Shown here piece after piece: positions 55,897 through 64,000 of a stretch of DNA of 64,000 nt (position 1 is its first letter; each line of letters opens with the position of its first letter). Origin of the DNA: Gerris lacustris (Eukaryota; Arthropoda; Insecta; Hemiptera; Gerridae). The translations under genes were made by a program, and so were the position numbers. The notes beneath the pieces were generated by a model that was not told the origin of the DNA, did no database searches, and saw only the letters and a list, made by a program, of their open reading frames with translations. The DNA lies in contig OX578282.1 of the NCBI GenBank assembly GCA_951217055.1, forward strand, positions 21,139,106-21,203,105, given 5' to 3'.

Positions 55897-57280
55897 AGTA
55901 GACAACAGCAGTTCATTATCTAATATAGATAAAAAAATAAATACCTGGAAGAATTTCCACACAAGTAGAGAAACAACCATTTATTGTTGTTTTTATTTCT
56001 TTTTCATCCCACTGAAATTCCAATTAATTGTGTGAAACATACTACTTACCTTTGGGAACCTAGTTCTGCTTAAATGGTTTGAGGATAGTTATATAATGCT
56101 TTAAAATTTATTCCAAACTTTTTATTCATATTATGTAACCAAATAATGTTAAGTTTACAGATATAAAATATAGATAAATGAACCATCCAGCCGATAATTG
56201 AATGATGAGTCCCTGATATTACAGTGATATTACCATGTGTGCCACAACATAGGAATGAATCATAGGACTCTGTGATTCCCATGGCCTAATATAAGTTAGT
56301 TAAAAGCCTTATAAATAATTATTATTCTCTCATTATAGTAAATAATTGTAGCTAAATAGTACTAGAGACTTTTTTAAAAAAAGTTCCACTAATTTTGAAG
56401 AACTGAAAAATCTAGAAGAACACCACCTTGAGGATTTTATTCACCAAAATGCACCGTTTTGACAAATCATTCCTGGTAAGCTACATGTTAGAACATCTGA
56501 TCTAGATTATCCCTGACCTAGTTTCATGAGACTATTTATTATTTTCAAAAACTGCATCTAAAGAGACAACTATAACTATAAAGTATACAGATGTAGTAAA
56601 GGCAAAAGCGTGTTCATGGATATCAGTAGAGAATCTGCAGTTTTGCTTCCAGAGAGTTTTTTGAACAGGAGATGTTTTTATAGTTAGATTTATTAACACA
56701 AATAATCAATTTAATGTAGATAGAAAATGTTTATAGCATTGATTTGGTTATAGCCTTAGGGTTAAGGCTAAAACCAAATCAATGTTATATGGGGTAGAAA
56801 TTAGTTCATTTGTGGGTACAAATGAATAACTTTGTACCCCAATTTTTATTGTAAATTTCCCTATACTTCTGTATCATTGTATATTATTATCCTGAAAACT
56901 ATATTTCCTTTAGAAAAATGACGTAAGGTTTTTTGATACTAAAATTGACTATGTTAACAATTTAATTTATTAAAATAATCTTAAACGCATAAGTGCAGTT
57001 TTTACAGTTTTTGGTAGACAATGATCCAAAATGTAGGGCTAAAATTGATTTAAAAATCTCACTTTCTCTACAACCAACTTACCCAATTCGCACAAGTAAT
57101 TAGTCTGTTTGGCCCCACAGCCTCAAGACATCCATGACTCAAAATGTATTTGACTCAAAATTTTTTTCTCTTTCCATGGCTGGCTGATTTTCAGTCAGAA
57201 GAAAAAATAGGAATGGAGATAAAAAAAAAAATGTAAAAGGAAAGCAGGATAAAAGGATAAATAAATAAATAAAAAATGTA
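55897..57280. other. No gene; one perfect hairpin
   Basis: A hairpin at 56737-56784 pairs CATTGATTTGGTT..AGCCTTA with TAAGGCT..AACCAAATCAATG around GGGT. Nothing else recognised; the frame at 56070-56282 is incidental. Confidence 0.5.
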
Positions 57281-59060
57281 TAAGTAAAAAAAAAGAAAAA
57301 AAAAAATAATATTCAGTATTTGCTCATATTGATTTTATTATATTTTCATTTATTCTTTTTTAAACATTTGTTGAACCTTAATAAAGGAACAACATATATT
57401 TTTCATTCTTCAGTTTATATTTTTTTAAGTGCAGATTAATTATGATTGACGTAATTAATTTTGTTATAGTGTTTGTTATTTCATTTTGTTTTAACAATTA
57501 ATTTATTATCAGTATGTTGAGATTGTTTATCAAATTATTTTCACCAAAAATAAATTTGATTTGTTTTTGTCGTTACCATCGGTTGAAAAAAAGAAAGAAA
57601 GAAAAAAAAAAATGGAGAACCATTTTATTTCTTCTAATTCTTTACATCATTATTAACTGTTATTATGTTATTTTTGTCTTTTATTCTTTAAACCATTTGT
57701 TCAATGTTTTCTCTTTTCAGGGGGAAAAAAACGAAAGACTGAAAAAGAAATGCATAATAAAAATTAAAGCCTAAAGCCAATAATTAAAAAAAGTATACAT
57801 AAATATAATAAAACTTTTCATTTTTTTTTATAATATATTATCTTAAAATAAATTGAAATATTTGTGGCGAACAAGAAAAAAATTTGAATAAGCGAAGTAA
57901 ATTTGAAAAAAAAATGACCGAAATTTTTTTAACATTACATAAATTTCGGTCATATTAATTAATCTATACATATAATTTTATTTATACATATTTAAACAAC
58001 ACTTTTTTTTTATCATTATAAAGTACTAAATGATATAAAAAAATCATATAAAACATGAAATTACTTCGAATAACTTATTTTTTTTTAAAAAAATCATTTT
58101 CTTGGTCGTCACATAATCTCAATTTATTATACTTTATTTTTTAAAAGGATACACAAAAATATATAATTTAAAGCATATTTCTAATATATTTTTATACATA
58201 ACTATATACATATACATAACAACGTGACTTTTTCTTTTAAAAAAATCATATGCTTAATAATAGAATGAAAAAAAATGTATATATAACATATCTATTTGAT
58301 GAGGTTAATAATTATAATAATTAAATTTTTTTGAGTTCATTTTATTATCATTTTTTTCATTAAATAACTTTTTTTCCTTTTTTTTTTATTTTTACAAATG
58401 GGAACTTACTTTTATCGTATAGCACAGCCACAAAGGCATCACCTATTTACCATACTGGCAAACATCTTACATCAATAAATACATATTGTTCTTATTTTTT
58501 TTTAATTATTATTTATTGTATTATTTTTTCAAAAGGTCAGGTAACAAGATACAACTTTTTTCTTTGTTTTTTATTTAATCACCACCATATTTTTTTTATT
58601 TATTTTTTTTAAATTTTACTCATTTCATATATCTTCCTTACTAGAACATGATACATTTATGAGAAGAAAAAAAAAAATGAATATATTATTTCATTCCTTT
58701 TTTTTCCTTTAATTATTATTATAATTTTTAATTATTTCATTTTGTAAAAAAGGGGACATACTACAGGATTTAATAATAAAAAATAAAAATAAACAATAAA
58801 ATATAAAATAAATAAAAGCTCGAATAAATTTCTTTTCATATAAAACATGAAGAGATCAAAATAGTGAGGCCTTTTTCTTATAATATATAATAATAAATGA
58901 ATGAAACTAAAATAATTAAAAAAATATATAATAACAATTAGACATAATATTAAAAATAAAATTTAAAAAAAAATAATAATAAATAAAAAATTATTAAAAT
59001 TAAAAAAATAAATAAAACAGAAATTTTAATTTAGTGATGGAACAGACACATGTAAATCTC
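57281..59060. other. Extreme AT-rich low-complexity region
   Basis: Nearly continuous A/T with many homopolymer A or T runs and TAATA-type motifs. No inverted ends, no credible coding region (the 57514-57774 frame is Lys/Ile/Phe composition only). It could be a long 3' UTR or a degenerate repeat, but nothing shows which. Confidence 0.6.
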
Positions 59061-59466
59061 ATGCAGCAATTTAAATACTAATACAATAATTATGAAATTA
59101 AGAAAAGTATTAAGAGTTTAGAATGATAATTGAAGTCAAAGTTATCATTTTAAACTTGACCCTAAAGAATGTAAGATTGACATGTCCACTATACAAATTT
59201 AAACAAACAATTCTTCTGATATTATTAAGTTAGGCTATAAATTCTTTGAATAATAATTTGAAGATGCAACAAGCTTTAAGAGGATAATGGCTGAAAAGAG
59301 AGCTCTTTACAGCGATTCAAATAATGGGTGACAAGAAATCAACGTGTCAACTCCATTGACAGTATTTTATAGTTTCTGAGACTGGAATATGCTCTAATGT
59401 TTATACTAAGTAATCAATATTTAGTATGGTAATGCAACTTAGTTGCATGGAATGATTAAGTATAGA
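59061..59466. other. No feature recognised
   Basis: AT-rich single-copy-looking DNA before the M1 insertion; no ends, repeats or coding signals seen. Confidence 0.5.
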
Positions 59467-59474
59467 GGTTAGGA

Positions 59475-59708
59475 GGTACTTCTTTAGATTGTTACTCCCC
59501 TATGTAGTTTTAGAATAAAAATGACATTGACTAAATAACTATTAAGAAAAAGGGATGTTTAGTCCAATGTACTTTGGGACAAAGGAATATCCCACTTCTG
59601 CTTTGATAAGTGGAGTAACAGTCTAAAGAAGAACATTCTGTACACCTTCTTTAGATTGTTACTCCCCTCTGTTTTTTTATAAGAGGAGCAACAATCTAAA
59701 GAAGTGCC
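59475..59708. mobile_element. M1-family MITE, copy 3
   Basis: GGTACTTCTTTAGATTG...CAATCTAAAGAAGTGCC, 234 bp. Flanks GGTTAGGA (59467-59474) and GGTTAAGA (59709-59716) match 7 of 8. Interior GGGATGTTTAGTCCAATGTA and GGGACAAAGGAATATC are shared with the other copies. Confidence 0.88.
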
Positions 59709-60051
59709 GGTTAAGATTAATTATTGATAAGTTACGATAAATAATAGTTGTTTTTTTTTTTTGTAAAAACAATATTATCATTTCTTTGAGTTCTTAATTA
59801 GTAGGATATCAGTTGTTTTTTTAAATTATTTTTTCTTTTCTTTCAATAAGTCCCTAATACAGGAAGGAGGACCAACCCCATACCACCTATGACAGAGTTG
59901 GAACACAATTAGTCAGATTTTGAAATACGAGATTATTTCCTTTATTAGAAAAGAAATATTTTACATCTCATTAAACAAAGCAAACTTAAACAACTAAAGT
60001 CAATAAACCTTAATATATTTTTTTAAATTACTACTTCATTATCATTTTAAC

Positions 60052-60288
60052 GGTACTTCTTTAGATTGTTACTCCCCTATTTTTTTTTTTTTTTTACAAT
60101 ATAAATGAGACTAAATATTAAGACAAATGGATGTTTAGTCCAATGTACTTTGAGACAAAGGAATATCACACTTTTGTTTTTATAAGGGGAGTAACAGTCT
60201 AAAGAAGAACATTCTGTACACCTTATTTAGATTGTTACTCCCCTCTTCTGTTTCTTTTATGAAGGGAGTAACAATCTAAAGAACTACC
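60052..60288. mobile_element. M1-family MITE, copy 4
   Basis: GGTACTTCTTTAGATTG...CAATCTAAAGAACTACC, 237 bp, flanked by ATTTTAAC on both sides (60044-60051, 60289-60296), a perfect 8-bp duplication. Lies only 343 bp from copy 3 in the same orientation. Confidence 0.9.
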
Positions 60289-60296
60289 ATTTTAAC

Positions 60297-61396
60297 TCCC
60301 TATACTGTAGGCTCCAATGTTAAAATTTCGAATTTGAGTTATTCAGAACATTTAAGGGCAGACAAAAAACCATTTACACATTATCCAAAAGCCCTCAAAG
60401 GTTTTAAATATTACAAAAGTAGTTGTAAACAATTAAAAATAATTAACTAGTGTCTAAAAAGTCACAAGTTATATAGGAAAAGTTTTTCTTTTTTTTCTCT
60501 CCAGAAAAAAATCTGAAAATAACACAAATATCAATATGCTATATTATTAGGGAGAGGCAAACATGAGTGTGGTACAAGTCATGGTAATATTAGTTCCGAC
60601 AAGACCATCATTAAGCTCTTAAAAGCACTTGATTCCTCAGATTTTGCAATATCTTTGTTGGGAGAAAAAGAGCTCTTTTTAGGAAATATTCTATGTAGTA
60701 CTGAAATACACAAATTAAAAGCTCTTTCTATATAAAAAAACACATTAGACAAAGAACTATATCTTTCTTTTTAATTTTTCAACTTAAACCAAAAGGAGGT
60801 CCAAGCTAACCCAGTATATGTCCTGTTTAATATAGGAACAGAGGGATCGTCCACCTCGCACATTCACTTGATTTGATCACCAGTGTGAAATATGTCTTAC
60901 CACCATGGGATTCCAACGATCACCAAATATTTGTGTTCAGGAAAGAGTTTGCGATTAGCTAGTTGCGACATAGCTACATCGGTCATCTATTTTATGTATA
61001 GTCAAATGATAACCAAGCAACAAATGGTAAGTTTACACATACTTTACTAGTATATTTTGTAAAGTGTCTGATAAAAGTTAAAACAAATTTTTCTCCCCAT
61101 AAAATCACACATTTAAACTTCTGACTTTTTGTAGTCCATATCTTACTCCTAATTAATTATTCTCAATTGAAATGTTTAAAAAAAAATATACACAATAATT
61201 GTGAGAATCAATTAGGAAGAAAGATAAAGAAATTACCGAACTTCAAGAAAATGTCTCTTAAAACAAATAATAATTTAAGACAATTGTCTTAAGTGTGAGG
61301 TAGATGATATCACCAAAAAGTCATAAGATTAATGATTGGAATATTTAATTTTAATTAATAATGTTAATAAGTACACCATTTAAATAAGTTCTCAAT
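60297..61396. other. No gene recognised
   Basis: AT-rich DNA with a slightly higher GC patch at 60800-61000 that has no long open frame. No repeat ends seen. Confidence 0.45.
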
Positions 61397-61628
61397 CAGT
61401 GGCGAAGCTAGAGTATAGGCCCCCCCCCCCCGCAAGAAGTTTTTGTTGGGGCCCCTCGCCAAAGAAAATTGATGAGCAAAAAAAAGAAAGGTCCCCAATG
61501 GTATAGAAGTGTGGTTCCAAGAGTTAGAAAGGGTCCCCGTCAGCAATTGTACATTAGAATTTTTTTGATTTGGGGGCCCCCTTGCACCGGGGGCCCGCCC
61601 GCAATGCGGGCCCATAGTTACGCCACTG
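61397..61628. mobile_element. CAGTGGCG-family hAT MITE, 232 bp
   Basis: CAGTGGCGAAGCTAG at the left and CATAGTTACGCCACTG at the right; flanks TTCTCAAT (61389-61396) and TTCTTAAT (61629-61636) match 7 of 8. The right end matches the inverted left end of the 17914 copy (GGGCCCGCATTGCGGG block). Frames across it are incidental. Confidence 0.87.
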
Positions 61629-61636
61629 TTCTTAAT

Positions 61637-62501
61637 CGATCTAAGTTTTTAAAACTATTCATTCGAAAACAAATAAAATATGACACAATTGTAAAATGTT
61701 GTGTTTGACCTTACTACATATTACGATAAATTTACATCTGATAATAAAAGATAGAAAATTATATGCTTAATAAAAAGATCAAAGAGGCTTTATTTGTTAC
61801 AGTCTGTTCAATATTCAATCTTACTAAATTTAATATATTTTTAAAAATTTACTTGAGAAAATTTTTACGATAAAAGGCAATATTCTTAAAGAGAAAACAA
61901 GATAATGATAATAATAATAATAATAACAAACTTCATAGCAAAAAATGTCTCATAAAATTTATTCTAATTATATTAAAATTAGCATGGAATATTAACAAGA
62001 CTATAATTTTTATCTATCGGAATCTTATATTTAAATCTTTACAACATTCTTTGAATATCACAGCCATTATGCTCAATATAAAACAGTTTATTAACCTCTT
62101 CTAAATATACAAAAATCTATCTCTTATTATCAATGAATTGAATTTTACTGTTATTAATGATAACAGTAAAATATCTAATTCTAAAAAATATTTTGATTTA
62201 TGTAAATCGGCGAACCTAGATTAGTGGACATGCCAATACATTATTCTGTAAATGAAAGTTTTTGTTTAAGATATTAAATATTTTATTTATCGTGTCAAAT
62301 ATTTGATGATTGCATCAATCCTTAAGTTTTTTAATCTGGGGATCTTAATCATCATTGGTGATCTATAAAAATAATTTCATTTACACTCTTACCTCTGTCT
62401 CAGGCTTTAAATATGAAATAGTGAAAAAACAAAATTTTTAATATAGACTTGTTTATTACTATTCACTTTTCTTATGACTTTGATTCTATATAAAATTAAT
62501 G
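61637..62501. other. No gene recognised
   Basis: AT-rich with an ATA-type trinucleotide run (61905-61926). A short imperfect palindrome TACTGTTA...TAACAGTA near 62147-62170. Nothing else seen. Confidence 0.5.
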
Positions 62502-62597
62502 AAACAGGTCTATATTATATATTGTGGTTTTTTAAACAGGTCTATATTATATATTGTGGTTTTTTAAACAGGTCTATATTGTATATTGTGGTTTTTT
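62502..62597 (+). repeat. 32-bp tandem repeat, 3 copies
   Basis: AAACAGGTCTATATTATATA begins at 62502, 62534 and 62566, each ending in TTGTGGTTTTTT. One A-to-G difference in copy 3. Confidence 0.92.
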
Positions 62598-62740
62598 AAT
62601 CTGTATTTTAACAATTAAACAATCATTTCTGAATCACTCCACAAAATCTCTGTAGAAATAATATGCATTTGTGATTCCATTCTTGAATCACACTTAAACC
62701 TCAATTTTGACTCATCCTCTTTTGCACTTCTTTCTCTTCT

Positions 62741-63300
62741 TGAGTTAAATTTGAACCTCCGTTTCACCTCCAACACTGCCTTCTTCTTTTTCTCACTTCT
62801 TTATCTTCTTCTTAAGCCAGATCCTTTATCTCAAATGCTACAGATTATAAGGCTTGCCAAATATGGAGGGTATTTGTATCAGGAGGAAATACCCACGACC
62901 TAAGTTAAGTCAATTTCTACACTGACTCTTCCTTTTTCACAATTCTTTATCATCTTAAGCCAGATTTAATCCTCTATCTCAAATTCTACAGATTATAAGG
63001 CTTGCCAAGGATCGAGCAAGGTGGAGGGTATTTGTATCAGGAGGAGGAAATACCCACGACCTAAGTTAAGTCAATTTCTACACTGACTCTTCCTCTTTCA
63101 TACTTCTTTATCATCTTAAGCCAGATTTAATCCTCTATCTCAAATTCTGCAGATTATAAGCCTTGCCAAGGATTGAGTTAGGTGGAGGGTATTTGTATCA
63201 GGAAGAAATACCTACGATCTAAGTTAAGTCAATTTCTACACTGTCACTTCCTCTTTCACATTTCTTTGTCACTTTAAGTCAGATTTCTATGTATAACTCT
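62741..63300 (+). repeat. Satellite-like tandem repeat, unit 143-161 bp, about 3.5 copies
   Basis: CTTAAGCCAGAT recurs at 62811, 62954 and 63115, with a decayed CTTTAAGTCAGAT at 63272. Each unit includes CAGATTATAAGGCTTGCC, a GGGTATTT...AAATACC hairpin and TAAGTTAAGTCAATTTCTAC. Units differ by small indels (for example GGATCGAGCAAGGT present or absent). Confidence 0.88.
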
Positions 63301-64000
63301 TACACTGACTTCTTCTCTTCTTACAATGGCTCTGAAGATTACCTGAAATCTTATAAGCCATTAAAATGTCTCTATGCATCATACCTGTACCTGTTTAGAA
63401 AAAGGGACACAATATCCATTTTCTTCCTTTTAAAATAAATATTATGTTGGTTAGATTTAATTTTAGGCACCATATGAACATAACTCAACATTATCCCTTT
63501 TTCTAGCAAGGTTCAGGTACATCCATATTCATCAAACATTCTACATCTCAATCAAAACCAAATCCTCTCAATATTGCAATTCTTTTATAAAATTCTTCTA
63601 TTCTTTTATAAAATTGGCTTTCTTATTTAGTCTACAAATTATCAATCGTTACATGAATATTAAATTTGAAGATCATTATTATATTAATTGTACATTATGC
63701 CTGTAAATAATAATTGTAGATTATATATTTAACAATCCTCATATTCAATAAAATGATACCACATTTCAGTAAACCCCTTATATAATGTTTAAGTTAATTT
63801 AAACAATTTTTAAATGGGAAGAAATGCAGTCTTTAATATCTGACTTAATATAGATTCAACCTTCGCTATCTTAAGAGACCTAGAACTAAACTTAGAGAGC
63901 CTGAGATTGTGTGAATCCTAATCATTTGAACCCAATGCAAGAATAATTTTCTAGAGTAAAATTGGGCGTTTTGTTTAAAAAAAAAAAAAATCCTACAGTA
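63301..64000. other. No gene recognised
   Basis: AT-rich DNA; a direct TTCTTTTATAAAATT pair at about 63580-63612 is the only local repeat noted. Confidence 0.45.

Noticed and set aside
57514..57774. 86-codon frame in AT-rich DNA
   Set aside because: Composition-driven (Lys, Ile, Phe runs), no start context or domain.
1..64000. Defence system, CRISPR array, operon or tRNA/rRNA gene
   Set aside because: None seen. The window is eukaryotic, and B-box matches belong to SINE-like repeats rather than intact tRNAs.

Overview
This is an AT-rich, repeat-dense stretch of an insect (or other arthropod) nuclear genome. The evidence is a chitin-binding RR-type cuticle protein gene with an arthropod-style TATA + TCAGT core promoter, a mitochondrial very-long-chain acyl-CoA dehydrogenase (VLCAD) gene, spliceosomal introns, and BEL/Pao, LINE, hAT, Tc1/mariner-like, piggyBac-like and SINE elements. 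I cannot name the species or order from sequence alone. No prokaryotic features, CRISPR array, rRNA gene or intact tRNA gene were seen.

Layout. (1) 1-3142: the 5' part of a decayed BEL/Pao LTR retrotransposon on the minus strand, apparently inserted into a dispersed repeat (family A). (2) 7338-29020: one plus-strand cuticle protein gene. A TATA/Inr promoter leads a 9-codon first exon (7386-7412). A 14.8-kb first intron full of transposons follows, then five more exons; together they encode 629 residues with a secretion signal, an RR chitin-binding domain and a very long Tyr/Gln/Asn/Pro-rich tail. (3) 31702-52558: a complete minus-strand VLCAD (ACADVL) gene of 11 exons. All junctions are GT-AG and in phase, giving 624 or 632 residues depending on the start. 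(4) 53-64 kb: no host gene recognised. This part holds MITEs, AT-rich low-complexity DNA and tandem repeats.

The two genes converge (3' ends about 2.7 kb apart) and have unrelated jobs: cuticle building outside the cell and long-chain fatty acid beta-oxidation in mitochondria. Nothing suggests they act together.

Repeat families that I could define by comparing copies within the window are: A (TGTCTGTC-containing, six main copies); B (AGGGTCCGTAGGC ends); C (AGCGAATTTTC ends); D; P (a 580-bp foldback, two copies); the CAGTGGCG hAT MITE family (three copies, 8-bp target duplications); and M1 (four copies, 8-bp target duplications). One M1 copy (55069-55888) carries a 259-bp-armed palindromic cargo with an exon-like segment bounded by splice-site sequences in each arm. 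This is the most unusual structure in the window.
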